A DNA stretch of 64,000 nucleotides. It comes from Rostratula benghalensis (Eukaryota; Chordata; Aves; Charadriiformes; Rostratulidae). The position numbers and the translations under genes are program-made. This document shows, one piece after another, positions 21,656-34,090 of this stretch (position 1 is its first letter; each line of letters opens with the position of its first letter). The notes under the pieces were generated by a model, which was not told the DNA's origin, ran no database searches, and saw only the letters and a program-made list of their open reading frames with translations. Location: NCBI GenBank assembly GCA_013399305.1, contig VXAI01000158.1, forward strand, positions 729,206 through 793,205. The letters are read 5' to 3'.

Positions 21656-24600
21656 CTCTCTGGTATTACTACTCCAGATTTCATTGTATGTAGCCTGGCA
21701 GTTTTCAACAAGAACCAACTTTTGCAGGTTTGTAGAGCTGTTAAGTGAAGGGCTATATATAGAATGCAATGGCTTTGCACAAATCTTTTCCATTTTCCTG
21801 AAATAAACATTTATTATTTCCCTTCTAGTTTTAAGTGCAATAATCTTTCTTAATTAATCACAATTTATGTAGCTACATTCACAAATTCTGGAAGACTGTA
21901 TTAAAATAGCTCTGTCGATGCAGCAAGGATTAAAAAGTGAGCTCTGAGTTAAACTGTGACATTTTACAACACAGCAGAGGCAAAAGCAATTAGTAATTAC
22001 TGGGTTTAAGTCTGATTTTTAACATAATCCAATGATTTTGATTCATTGCAAAGAATAAAGTACTTGTTTGAAAGAAATGAGGTATTTGAAAGAATAAAGA
22101 GAAATCTGAAATTTCTCATTGCGCTGGGAGAATCTGTTCCCAGTGGATGTTTCCTTTCATCTGGGGATCACTTTTTTTAAAATACTTTTTCTGTTGTTTT
22201 TCGCAGAGAGAAAAGATTGTTTTGCACAGGACCTAACAGTTTTAAATATGAAATAGCTTGTAAATTGCTACTTTCCAGCTCATCTCTTCAGCTCCAACAG
22301 CTGGTAGCCAATCAGAAATATTCTTCTGTGCTAGTGCCTTGTGGCTGTATCTCACTATAAAATTTAAACATTAGCAGGGGTTTTGTTTCACTTTTGTGTT
22401 GTTTGTGGATTATATTTTTTTTCTTTTTATGAATACTGAATTGAACAAAGTGCAGCAGCAGTCGCAGTTCCAAAGCTGCAACTGCCACCCGATGAGTGAT
22501 AGTCTTCACCAACATAAAAAGTCCCTCAGTTTTCTTTGGGTTCTGCAAATTTAGCCAAGTGCTGGCAATTATCTCTTGATGAATGACTGGTTGCTTTAGC
22601 AAAGTTTCCCATAAACCAGCGCTTCAAGGGATATGACTTTATGGATGTGAGTCACCCGAAGGATTGGGAGGATGGATAACTGAAAGTGTTACTCCTTCCT
22701 TATTCCTGCTGCAATAGAACAAAATCAAAACAAACCCCTTGGAATCTCCTCATTCAAACACAGCTACAATTTTATAATTTTTTTCCAGATTGAAAAACAA
22801 AGGGGATAAAAGTATAAAGCCAATTCGTAACATGTTAGAGGCCAGGTTATACCAACTCATGTTAAACAGCAGCTGTGGGGTCATGGTCTAGGAAAAATCT
22901 GCAGATCAAGTTGTGAACCTCCTTGTGAAAAAATGGGACTTCTGATGCCACAGCTTGTAGATCTTCCTAAAAGTCAAGTCTCCACTGCAAGGTCCTTCAC
23001 CTTCTTTTTATCTTTCAGTTACACAAACTCCTCTCCCACATAAATCTACCACATTTACCACAGTAGATGGCCCTTAAAGCTCTTCAGAGCATTTTTACTG
23101 GCACTGAATTTTTTTACTCTAATTAAGATTTCCCTTTTATATTGAAAATTCTTAGACTCAGATTTTTTTCCACTAGAAGTACTCACCCACCTCCATGTTA
23201 ATGATAATCCTAGTATACCATAGATTTAGCCCCAAAAGATCTTCACTGGCAAGCACTGAAGGCTCGTGTGAAGCACACAATGTATAAAAACTGTGTTGAC
23301 AAATACATTTTGCCAACTTAAATCCTTGAAGAGGATCTGTGATGGGACTTAACTACAATTCTGGAAAGTCATTAGTATAACAATTGTGGCGCAGCGCTCA
23401 GGAAGTCCTGCATGGCTGAGGAAAGTCTCGTGCTACTTTTGCTGACTTGAATTTAAAACCTTGGGAGAACCCATCGTGTGAAAAATCAGAATTTAGGTTT
23501 AAATTTATATTAATAAACTTTCATAGGAGCTTGCCATGTTTCTTCCAAGTAGCAGCAAAGATACAAAAGTGCTGTTTGTGTCCATCTCTAAACTAAAATT
23601 ACCATCTGCCATTGGGATAGCAAGGAGAACTTAGGACAAAAATATTTCCAAATAAACTGGAAAGTCTGCTAGTTCTGTATCTTCCAGATCATTTAAATGC
23701 ACTTTTCTTCATTTGTGCCCACACTTACTTACTAAAAAATATTATTTGTAAATTTGGTTTACTAGCTGTTGATGAAAATCCCTGTTACTTAAACTCACCT
23801 TTATTCCTCTAGGTCTTCAAAATATCTATAACAAAATGAAAAATAATGAACTCAACATTTTTAGATGCAGAAAATTTTAATGGCATGGAGATTTAATTAA
23901 ATGATATTATATTTCTGCTGTCACACGAATCTCAATAAATGTAAAAATATATACAAATACGCAGACACAGATTCAAAGGGAGGTTTCTGCGAATAAATTC
24001 CAAAATTAAAGATCCTCAGAGAAAATTATATGGATTTCAAGAGAGACTAGGTCTGGAAGGAAGATGAGAGGTGGAAAAGAGGTAGGGTGGGAGGATTTTT
24101 TTACTGTAATGTTCTAATGTTCATTTAATTGTTTAAAATGTAAAATGGGGGTTCATTTCAATCATATCTTTATTTTCAAACAATGCAAAAAATGCTTATG
24201 GATTTTGTTTTAAGGTGTCTGACAGTGAGGTGACACTTATCCAGAAAATCCGCAGTTGAGTTGATTTGACTCACTGCTATTAGAGAAGAAAGAAAAAAAA
24301 AAAAGTTGTAGAATATTTTTTACCTTTTAAATCTGGAAACACCCTAAAAAACTGGATGAGGGAAACTTTCTGCACATTGTTTATTGCAGCTATTTGTTAT
24401 GTTACAGTTGAGTTTCTGAGGATGAGAGGACAAGGAATTAACTGTTAACACAATTATTACATGAGGAATGGAAGAAAGGGTGATAAAGTGTGTTCCATTA
24501 AAACATTTTAGTGTGCCAGGCTGTAGTGAACAGATTTGGAACACAACTATGAAACCTGTGCCACTCCTGTTAGAAAGATTCAGGGACAGTGAGCATGGAA

Positions 24601-26095
24601 AGCATCTATTCTACCTTTGCCTAGGGCATTTAGTCTAAACTTGATTCTTCTGATGTCAGGTTGAGAGAACCACTCTGCGGATTCTTTCCTAAGACCAAGT
24701 GTCTTGACACTTCAATTACTTACCTTTGTAATCTGTAGGAGGAAGCTGAATCTCTAGTTTAAAGTAGTCCCTCACTTTTTATGTTGTTCACATTGAACAA
24801 AATGGATCCCAAACTCCCTCCGTACATACAGAAATACTGTGCTTTGGGATTTAGACCTTAGACTCAATTCTTTGACTTTATCCAAGACTGAAGGCCAGGA
24901 TATTGCTCACCTCTGACAGTGGCTTGTGTGATAAATCATTTTTTTCTAAGGAGAATCTGGAAATTTCCTTATAGACCTTTTGTCTAATAGTCAAATCTGC
25001 CCAGCTCCCTAGGTGAATAATATTATAAGCCTGGCAGTGTTTTAAGCCTACCTTTCTTTGTTCTTTCAATATAAGTTGTTAGATGTGAACTGCTGCTTTA
25101 TTATTATCTTGTGAAAATTATTCTTTTGGGCTGTTTGATGCCTTATTTTCCCCACAGCAGCGATGAAAAATTGCATATGAGATAAAGGCAGAAGACACTG
25201 AAGGTAAGAACTGCTTTATTAGTCACCATTATTTATTATTTCTACTGCAATAAAACACGAACATAACAATAACACATACTCCAAATACAGCCAGAATTCT
25301 TTAGGAGGCATATTTTTCCCATGTTCTTGAAGACAACACAATCATAATTTAATATTAGATGATACGATGGATGTTCTGAACATGACAAAACACCAGGCTC
25401 TTCAACCCAAACCAGTGCAAATGTGACAGATGAACATAACTGTTAAAGTGAAGCTTAAAAGCAGAGCAATCTTTACATAGAGATACTGCAGCAGGTCTTA
25501 GGGTTTGACTAAAGACCAAGAAAAAAGTATCCTTCTATTTCCCTAGCGTCCCAGAGAGCTGGTTCAAAAAGCATAGGGCACAGCAGCAAGAAGTCGGATC
25601 ACACAGGGGTTTAAAACAGAAAAGGACAATCACAAGAATTCCCTAATTGGGAGACTGGAGAGAACAAGGGTGAGCATAGCTTTCTAAAATTCAGAAGAAG
25701 GAAGAAAGAGGAAGATGAGGCATTCACTGAAGCGTCAAGATAAAATCGATAACAGCATTTTCTGGGAAATCAATGCAGAGAGTGGAAGACACTCAAGATA
25801 ACAGAGAAGCAAGTGCTTTCTCTGGAGCGTATGAAAACTCCAACAGTGGCACCGAAAACAGGTGTTGTTTTTATAATTAAAACTCAAGGGAAACCTGCCT
25901 AAAGGGAGCTGTAATAATGAAATAGGGGGAAAAAATACCCATGGAGAACAACATCTCATTAGGAGACATAAACTTCACATGCGAACAACGTCGAGTTAAA
26001 TGGTAAATTGTTTTTCTTAATGGTACTCTGGTGTGAGACAGGTTCAGAGGTTCTGCTTATTTTGCTGCAAGCTGGTGATTAATGACGGCGAAGGT
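21656..26095. other. Unique non-coding sequence
   Basis: No gene or CR1 is recognised over more than 4 kb. The sequence just after the TGACA cluster (21,830-22,140) is AT-rich with several TTAATTA and CAATTA cores and may continue the same regulatory block. The remaining frames (at most 96 codons) match nothing. Confidence 0.5.
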
Positions 26096-26113
26096 TTTCA
26101 CACAAGTGTGAAA
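26096..26113. promoter_or_regulatory. T-box-like palindrome with 2-nt gap
   Basis: TTTCACAC-AA-GTGTGAAA is a perfect inverted repeat of 8-bp arms. The T-box palindrome of Brachyury-type factors is TTTCACAC-CTAG-GTGTGAAA, so the arms match exactly but the gap is two bases shorter. A separate GGTGTGA half-site lies at 26030-26036. Binding is inferred. Confidence 0.35.
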
Positions 26114-27521
26114 GACAGGACTGGAAAATGAAGATGCAAGTTGTCTCTCCAAAGGGGCCCTTTGTAAAACCAGTGTCTGGACAGAAATAGGAAAGCCTTT
26201 GAGAGGTAAGAAAGCCCTTATAATAACTGACTGTGGAATGACCCAGTTTAGTTATTTTCTGTTTGGTTTCTAGTTAATACTGTTTTCCCCTTGTAACCGA
26301 TGCACACTAAAACCTCAAGAATAAGACCCTGAGGCAATTCTGAAATCATCTACAGTGTATTTTCTCAGAGATAAAAAACATCAGCGACTCCAGTCCCTCT
26401 GACTCAGCTTGGTGTTCAGGTACCATGGAGTCAAATGTGGTACAGACAAACAGAGCGTTGCCAGAAACCCTCCAGGAAATCTGAAATGTCTGGGTGATTC
26501 CACGCTTGATTTTTCATAACCTTATCAATACTGTTCCTCGAATCAGGATGTATAAAGAGGCAGAAGAAACTGCTTATGTCAAAGGGTGGCTTGTAGTGCA
26601 GAGGAAAACTAGTTTGTTCTGAAAAAAACTCTTCTGCTGTGAACAGAGTTTTTAGAGAAACAGCACAGCACAGGGATTTCTGATAAGGGATTTTTGGTAT
26701 AAACGTCTGCAGCAAACCCAATGTTCTCCAGTTTCTATGTGCTTAGTAGGCACAGCTGGGATTTAGGAGATGTTACAGTCAACTAACTACCCTCTGCATG
26801 TCCAGAAGGACCAAATAGGCCAACAAATCCTCACTTCTGTAAACAAAGCAGTCCACTATTTCAGCAAGTTCCTGGGTGGGAAACAAAGATATACCATAAA
26901 GAACTTTGTAAATTGGTAAAAGCTGTAAAGAAGTTAAAAAACCCTTGGCCTTTGCGATGTACAGTGACTGGGAATATTTAATCAAATATGTCTGTTAAAT
27001 GACAACATGTTTAAAATAAGCAATTGTAAAGTCATACTTCTAAACATAATGAGTGTTGGCTCTGTAGAGTGGATTTGTCGTCTGCAAGAAAAGAAATTTA
27101 GAAAGGATGAGAATTAATAATGTTCTCATGTGAGGAACATAGGGTAATAATGAATAGCAGCGATTTTGTCTCCTAGCATATCTCTGAAGAGATCAATACT
27201 TTATTGAGTTGAGATCTCTAGACACTAAAAGAGGATGTTGGAAAACTGGAAAACATGTGGGAAGCTACTGTCAGTACTGAAAGTCTTACAATGGAGAGCT
27301 TAAGGAGTTCCATGTCTATTAGTACAACCCTGAGTTTATACTTCACATATATATATAATAAGAAATTGTAAGACTTTTTATCTCATAGAGAAAACCTAAC
27401 AGTATACTACTTGGACTTAAAGTCAGGCAAATAAGCAGTAGAAAAACATGTTTTTTTTTAATTCAAGATGATCAATAAGCAGAAAAATAACCTATAAAAT
27501 TGCAAATCAAATATTTATACT
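26114..27521. other. Unique non-coding sequence
   Basis: No gene is recognised. Two minus-strand frames of 96 and 68 codons at 26431-26721 and 26779-26985 show no known motif. A short TA run lies at 27347-27357. Confidence 0.5.
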
Positions 27522-27744
27522 AGAAATCAGGAAGAAATTCTTTCTTGTGAGGGTGGTGAGGCATTAGAAAAAGTTGCCCAGAGAAACTGTAGATGCCCCA
27601 TCCCCGGAGATGTTCAAGGCCAGGCTGGATGGGACTTTGAGCAACTTGGTCTGGTGGGAGGTCTCCCTGCCCATGGCAGAGGGGTTGAAAGTAGATTATT
27701 TTTAAGGTCCCTTCTAACCCAAACCATTCTATTATTCTAGGATT
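27522..27744 (+). mobile_element. CR1 LINE fragment, 3' end, sense strand
   Basis: The segment reads as CR1 in sense direction: AGGAAGAAATTCTTTCTTG, GAGGGTGGTGAGGCATTAGA, GTTGCCCAGAGAAACTG, GATGCCCCATCCCCGGAGAT, GTTCAAGGCCAGGCTGGATG, GAGCAACTTGGTCTGGTGGG, CCTGCCCATGGCAGAGG, then CCCTTCTAACCCAAACC. It ends in ATTCTATTATTCTAGGATT, the degraded octamers. It is 5'-truncated at about 220 bp with no surviving frame. Confidence 0.95.
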
Positions 27745-29792
27745 CCTGTAATGATTCTCAAGATATCTAATGGGAACACAGTGTTCTCTTGTGTATAGAA
27801 TTATACAGGTAAGGAATATTTGAACACATTCCTCTGCCATGTTTGACAAAATTCACTTTACTTTGGGAGGCAATGTGGCAAATATGATTGAGCAAAACCC
27901 CATGATTTCAAAGGGGACACGTATGCAATCTTTTGCAACTAAAATTGCACAGGGAACATTGATAGGTGAAACAGTAATTATCAAATTGGAGCCTTGCCAG
28001 AAAAGTGGGACAACCTTGTTGTCTTTGTCTTGAACTTCTGTGTCGAGAAAAGACAGCTAGGATGTCCCTCCAGAAGCCTTACGTCCCATTCTCATCCAAG
28101 GGACTGCTTTGTAGATTTGTACATTTACAAGGATTGCTGCCTTAAACACTACATCTCACAGCCAGATAGGAACCTAAATTCAGCTATTCCCAGCAGTGCA
28201 GTAGCTATTGCCCAGACAGAACTGGGACCCCATGTCTCCTGCGTAGAGATCAAGGCAAGTTATTACAAAAGGATTTTTCGGGCTGAATTATTTTAGCCAA
28301 CTAACCTCAAATGCCATAGAAAACAATGTGTCCTACATAATCACTTTTTTGCAGCTCTGGAATAAATATTGCTGTGAACCTGGAGTTCACTGCTGGAATT
28401 TTTATCTAGATTTCCACTGTGGATGACTGAGTCATTGGGTGGCAACTTTTCTACACAGAATTCTGGACTTGGCAGGAGGTGCAGGTAGATGGTCTTGTTG
28501 TAGCCTGTGGCTGGAAGAACCATTAGTTTAATCTGCTTTCCATGTCAGGAAGAGTGTAAAACCTGGGTTTTCTCTACCCTACAGGAGCTCTCCAACCTCT
28601 ACCTTCTTCTACCTCCTTGGTAAAATTGTTCCTCTACCAAGATTCCTCTCACCTTGCTTTCAAATGGAAAAAAAAGAGGACAGCTGTGCTTTCTTGGGCA
28701 AACCAACGCTGCCAATCAAGGTATCCTTGTGGGATCACTTTCCTTCCTTCCAGATGTGCCAGCCCTGTGGGTCTTAAACAAGTCACAGATGTGGCATCAC
28801 TAGCAGAAGTCTCTGCAGGCAAAATGTTTTTGAGTTTTGCACATCTCTCTCTGTTGGTATTACAGGCATACCTTCTGCCATAAAGGAAGTGTCTGTATTT
28901 GGGTCCTTTTGACTGCAGCTGTGCTATTATAACACATCCAGGCCCTGGTTCAAGCTCTGCCATGTGCTAAACTGTACTCTACTACTGCTATAACAGTTCC
29001 TGGGTTCACAGCTCAGTTTGGCCCAGGCCAAGCAGCAACAACCACAGAGCCTCTGTTGATTTGCAGATAGAGATCATGCCTAGTGAGGAATTCACCTGGA
29101 GTCATTGGTTGTGGAGGATGAAAAAGCTAAAGCATTTGAACTTTGTTGTCCCCGATCAGGGAAAAGTTGCCAACTTTCATAGTATAGTAATAAATTGATA
29201 TTAATTTAAATCATTAGCAGAGAGTAAAAGATTAAACTTGTTTTATTACTATTATAGTCAGACCAAATATCCCAATAGTTTGGAAGCCTACCTCTGGGTA
29301 GTGTCTGGTAAAAAGAGTCATCAGAAAGCAAGGACAGAGCTGGTACAGGCAGGCGTTTCTCAATGTATGCTCCAGACCCCACCAGCTGATGGCCTGGGGC
29401 ATTCTTGAGCCACTGGCTGTGCTGATGTATTGAAAATCCCTCCTTGCTTCTGGGGTCAAAGCACTGCAGAGTCATTCAGCTTGTGGAAATTTGCCTGTCT
29501 ATAAAATAACATTTAATTGGCCGAATTAGCAGCCAAGCACTATGTAATAGCCAAGCAGTACTTAAGCTGTGGAGAAAGCAGAGAAGGGAGATGTGCTGCA
29601 GGCCAAGAGGAATGTGATGTGTTGAAGATGTGTTTATCTTCCAGGAGCAGCTGATATCCACAATGAATCAGCGTCAGAGATTACGTGGTGTAGGTACACA
29701 CAATAAAAAGCAGTTTTTTTCTGAGGAGGCTTAAAATAGGTAACAATAACAAGAAGAAAAATAACACAAGCAAGCAAATAAAGATTCTTTTC
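27745..29792. other. Unique non-coding sequence
   Basis: No gene or repeat family is recognised. Overlapping frames on both strands at 27994-28296, 28617-28883 and 28649-28963 reach about 100 codons but share the same DNA in opposite directions and match nothing. Confidence 0.5.
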
Positions 29793-29860
29793 TATTTTAC
29801 AGGCAGGGGTAAGAGGCACAGAAAGATTAAATGATTTTTCCCCAACTTGAACAGGAGCTG
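29793..29860 (-). repeat. MIR (CORE-SINE) fragment, antisense
   Basis: TATTTTACAGGCAGGGGTAA followed by GAGGCACAGAAAGATTAAAT and GATTTTTCCCC aligns along about 55 bp with the reverse complement of MIR. MIR has ATTTTACAG, then GAGGCACAGAGAGGTTAAGT, then GACTTGCCC in the same order and spacing. MIR-type SINEs predate the amniote radiation and survive in birds only as scattered old pieces. Confidence 0.65.
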
Positions 29861-30401
29861 TGTATCCTTACTGGCAATTTCTCTCCTCTGCTTTTGCCCT
29901 AAGATTATCCTTAATCAGACTTATAAGATTCAGGCTGCTTCACATACTGACCACCGACACATAATAATTTGTCTGGATCCCTGTAAGTAAAGCCTGTCTT
30001 CTAATGTTTGACCGGGCAAAGGGACTGAAGGTCTGTAGGAACTGGGAGAAAGGATTTACTAAAATATAGAATGAGAAGAACTACACCTCCAAATACCTCT
30101 TAAATCTTAGAGAACAAGATACATTTGCATAACCACATTAGCAACAAAGTGCAATGGCAGCAAAGCCCCCGAATTAGTCATCATATACTCATTTTAGCAG
30201 ACCTGCCAAAACTCCTAATTAAGGTCTCCCTTAGGACCCATGGTTTCTGTCTCATTATTCTGATAAAGTGGACACCAATGAGTCTCTTAATGAGGATTAA
30301 ACTGTGGGCTTTAGTTGAATTTGCATGTCGCATTTCCTATTGATGAGACTCTCCTGAAATATGCCAGTTTCTAACCCAGAATTCAAAATACCTAGCAATT
30401 G

Positions 30402-30412
30402 CCCCCCCCCCC
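30402..30412. repeat. Poly(C) run, 11 bases
   Basis: An uninterrupted C run followed by AAAAGAGA. Simple sequence. Confidence 0.85.
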
Positions 30413-30631
30413 AAAAGAGATAAAAATTGTCTGGTTTGATAAATACAGCATTTTTCCCATCCACATTCCAACACTGTGTGTCATATTGCTATGTATCTGG
30501 GCTTAAAAGGGACAGCTGCTCCAGGGATCTGGAAACACTCTCTTTAGTTTTTAACAGAAGGAAAAACTGAAACGGAAGCAGATGTTTGTGACTGTATCAT
30601 GTGTGAGATAAGGCCTTTGGAGACTGGTTTG

Positions 30632-30648
30632 TTTTTTTTTTTTTTTTT
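30632..30648. repeat. Poly(T) run, 17 bases
   Basis: An uninterrupted T run following GACTGGTTTG. Simple sequence. Confidence 0.85.
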
Positions 30649-30983
30649 CCTGACAGCAAGTGTTTAAAGTCTCATCTTCCTTAAAGGAATTTTGATTTCG
30701 TGCCTGACCCAAGAAATATGCTTTGTGTAAATTCACATGACAGAGTTTCTTGCTGATGGTTTTAGTCAACACTGGGGCTAAGTCATTAGGTTGTTCTGAA
30801 ACCTGGTTACGGCCTGTGCTTACCGGAGAGATGATCCATTGCCAGATGGGAGTTTGTGTTTCTGTACCTCCTCCATTGCCATGCTGTTAGTTGTAAGGCA
30901 GAGCCTCTAAAGTTTGTGTCCACACAAAGGCCAGGAGCCTTCTAGGTCCTAGGAGACAGAAGGCATACCTGCTAGAAATAGGT

Positions 30984-31006
30984 AAAAAAAAAAAAAAAAA
31001 AAAAAA
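30984..31006. repeat. Poly(A) run, 23 bases
   Basis: An uninterrupted A run between GAAATAGGT and TGTGCTCAGC. No polyadenylation signal or recognisable retrocopied sequence precedes it. Confidence 0.9.
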
Positions 31007-31124
31007 TGTGCTCAGCATTCCTAAAATCTGCAGGTCTTCAATTTATGACTCAGTCAATTTAATGCAGAGAGTTCAACAGACGTTAATTATCACCTTCTAA
31101 ATGAAATTCATGTCTGTCTTGCAG

Positions 31125-31360
31125 AGATCTTCTGTGAACTGAGAAGCTCGCTTCTTCCTGAGAACTTCCCTGCTCTTCAACACAGACAAGGATCAACACT
31201 GACACTCCCAGTAGCTTCTCCATCATGCTTGCTCAGCTCTTATTTCTTGTCTTCTTGCCTTAATCTATTCATTGACACCTGACAGCAGATTGGTGAGACA
31301 ATTTAACCTTCAGGAGAAATTCCAAATCTTTCCCTCATACGCAGTGGAAAAAGCACAAAA
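31125..31360 (+). ncRNA. Possible non-coding exon (weak)
   Basis: A good 3' splice-site sequence, CATGTCTGTCTTGCAG, ends at 31124, and a donor-like AAAA|GTACGT begins at 31361. The bounded 236 bp is more GC-balanced than its flanks. Alternatively it could be a terminal exon running on to the ATTAAA polyadenylation-type signal at 31524-31529. One frame is open for about 48 codons from the acceptor but matches no protein family. Splice-like sites of this quality occur often by chance, so the call is tentative. Confidence 0.15.
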
Positions 31361-33919
31361 GTACGTATCTTTGTTACTATGTGCGCTTGGAGATATTTTT
31401 GCATTAATGTTTAAATTGAGAAAGACTTTGGTTGAATTTTGATGCTTATGTTAGCCCAGCTCTTTTGCACCTGTACTAGACTTTGTGTTTATAGAAAATG
31501 TGTTTGACAAAAACTGTAAAAATATTAAACTTTGTAATAACAGAGAAAAAACTTGGAAATACCACAGGCACACCTCAGCATTCAGAAACTAAGAACCCCA
31601 ATATTTACTGTTGATTTACCGGGGGTGTGTGCATGTGTGTGGCCTGATGCAAAAGTGTCTTAATGGTTAGGAAATAAAAAAATTATTAAATGTAATTTCC
31701 ATCAATTTTACATGTCTACCATCTACCAAATCTGAGCTGTGGAGCGCATCTCTGAATGCTTTTGTTGTGGAGGTAAGATCACTCTTCCCAGTTAGGTTCA
31801 GATTAAAAAAAATCACACAAATTGTAACCACATAAAAAATAGTGAGACGTGAAAGAAAATCACAGATGTTATGCAAAGTCAGAGTAAACATACAGAAAGA
31901 CTAGTCTAAGAGGCAGTATTTCTCAACATTGACATCGTTGCCCATAAAACAGTGAAAGCTTTTTCTAAAAAAAAAAATTCTTCTTTTGCCCATCCAAGAA
32001 CAGCCATGACCAGAGTTTTGCTCTCTGTCTGCTGTGATGCCAAAACAGTTTTCAGCACACAGCAGGGCTTTCTGTCCAAAAAAGTTCCACCATACGCACA
32101 GATAGGTGACATAGGTGATGCCCAATTTTAATTATCTTCCAGGCAGCTCTTAGAGGCATTTTCAAAGCCCTGCTCAATATTTTGTTTTAGAGTGGGGTTA
32201 CAGATAGCAGCTGGAGGGAAGGGTGGCTTTGCCACAAATATTTACATTGCAAGAAACAGGAGTCACATGCAGTCAGCCAGCTATAAATATTTGGGAATTT
32301 TTAAAATTAAGTCAGAAAGGATACATTGTAAAAAGATCGTTCACTGTCTTGATGCAACAGTGAAGTGGATCAAATGAAACAACAAGTCAGAGATTTAAAA
32401 CAAACTAGAGGCAGTCTTTTATCATAAAACATGCAGTCAGCCCATAAAATTCTCTTTTTCCAGACACTGATATCAGATATTGGAAGTGCTAAAACTTTAG
32501 ATGAGTTCAATTGTTGCATATATAACTTTGCAAGGAAGAAGTTCATTAAGACACAAAGCAGAATTTCAGGCTCAGGAAATCCCTGAGCTGTAAGATATTG
32601 CAGGCTGTGAGAGAATTCTGAAGAAATATTGTTTTATGCTTTTCCATAGACATGAATTTTTGGCTCCTACTAGAGACAGGATACTGGTCTGATCCAGTAC
32701 TGCACTTTTCTGGGCTTAGTTATTAAAACGTTTCTCCTGGCACTGCAATGTGCAACATTTTGTCTTCCCAGTCCTACTCTCCCAAATAAGATATTTTTTT
32801 ACACAAAGTTTAAAATCAGGAAGGAAAAAAAAAAAGTTGAACTTCTTTCTTTACAATTGATTCAAGATGACTTTTCTTTTGATTTTCTTTTACAACATGA
32901 AATTGAAAAATCTGTTATTTGCAGCCAAAGCTAAGATTTGCTTTACTTAGTTTAGTCAGTAAATTATTTGGACTGGAATTTAATCAGGTTTGCATAATGA
33001 GACTCTGTTATGCTTCTTAATTTGGGAATTAGGGAGCTTGGAGGAACCACACTGTTTACTAACTCCAGCAAAAAATCAATTTTAAGTTTATTTCAATGAG
33101 TTCTGTTTCTTCCCTTCCCTGTGGACAAGTACACCTCATATTATATAGTACACTACTGGCCACCCTAACTGATGTGTAACATCTGAAATTAGTTTTGATA
33201 TAAGTAGCAGAGATGATGATTTTCAGGCAAAAGCAGATTTTCCAGTTTAACTTCAGAAACTGGACAGAATTTAGCCTTGGTTAAAAATTCTCAAAGCTGA
33301 AATCATCTCTGGTTTGAGATCTCTTGTACCCCAGAGACTATACATCTGCACAAGAGACATCACAGCTGACAATCCTGAGATGTGTTTGTTTGGGGACTGC
33401 AATAGAGAAATTATTTTAAGTGAAGGGTTTGACAGCTTGGAATTTGCTTCTGTCCTTGGTATAATGTAAGCTGAACTTTCTAATAGGACATTTCTGCAAC
33501 GCTTGTGTCTACATGAAAACATTCTCTGTGAATTTTCTATAAAATTATAACATTTTTGAAGTTCAGACGTTAACAATTAATCACTTAGTTGCACTGATTA
33601 AGGTTTTCATAATTTCTTTCTTAGTTTGGCAAGACCTGCTGTAAACATGGCATTCAAGCCCTTCTATTTTTGGCTCTTACTATAGTTAATTCAGGTGTGA
33701 TCTCTCTTCACAGGGAATCTCCAGAATTGTCAACTGGATTTCCACCTGGGTGGCTGTAGACAGGCACAAACTTCTGATGAGATTCACAGAAGAGTTAAGA
33801 TGCCTAAACTAAAAAATTTCCATGGGGTTTATGCACTTAAATGCTTTAAAATATACCTAATCTTGCTTTAATCAATCGACTAAGTGAGAGATGTAGCATC
33901 CTTGTCTGTCACCTCTCCT

Positions 33920-34090
33920 TGAGGGCTTCTTTGCAAATAGGACCCAGCTGTCAATGATCAATGCCATTGTGACTGACAGCTTCCTTCTGAACAGCTTTGC
34001 TCTAGCAGGGCTGAGATGTCTGAAGCTAATGGCCAATCAGTCTATTGACATCAAGGAATTTGTAGTCACAACACTGAGGTCAGGGAAAAG
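33920..34090. promoter_or_regulatory. Candidate conserved element with inverted TGACAGCT pair
   Basis: AGCTGTCA at 33946-33953 is matched exactly by its reverse complement TGACAGCT at 33974-33981. The spacer contains ATGATCAATGCCATTGTG, itself partly palindromic (TGATCA, CAATG/CATTG). The flanks include TTTGCAAATAGG and a GGCCAATCAG CCAAT-type core. The TGACAG half-sites repeat the theme of the 21.1-kb cluster. The texture resembles vertebrate conserved elements; function is inferred. Confidence 0.3.

Larger units (their letters stand above)
29861..33919. other. Unique non-coding sequence with simple tracts
   Basis: No protein-coding gene is recognised. Homopolymers include C11 at 30402-30412, T17 at 30632-30648 and A23 at 30984-31006. 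A GT-rich patch lies at 31624-31640. A possible non-coding exon is listed separately at 31,125. Confidence 0.5.

Noticed and set aside
30984..31006. 23-base A run as the tail of a plus-strand retrocopy
   Set aside because: The upstream sequence shows no polyadenylation signal and no similarity to a known transcript.
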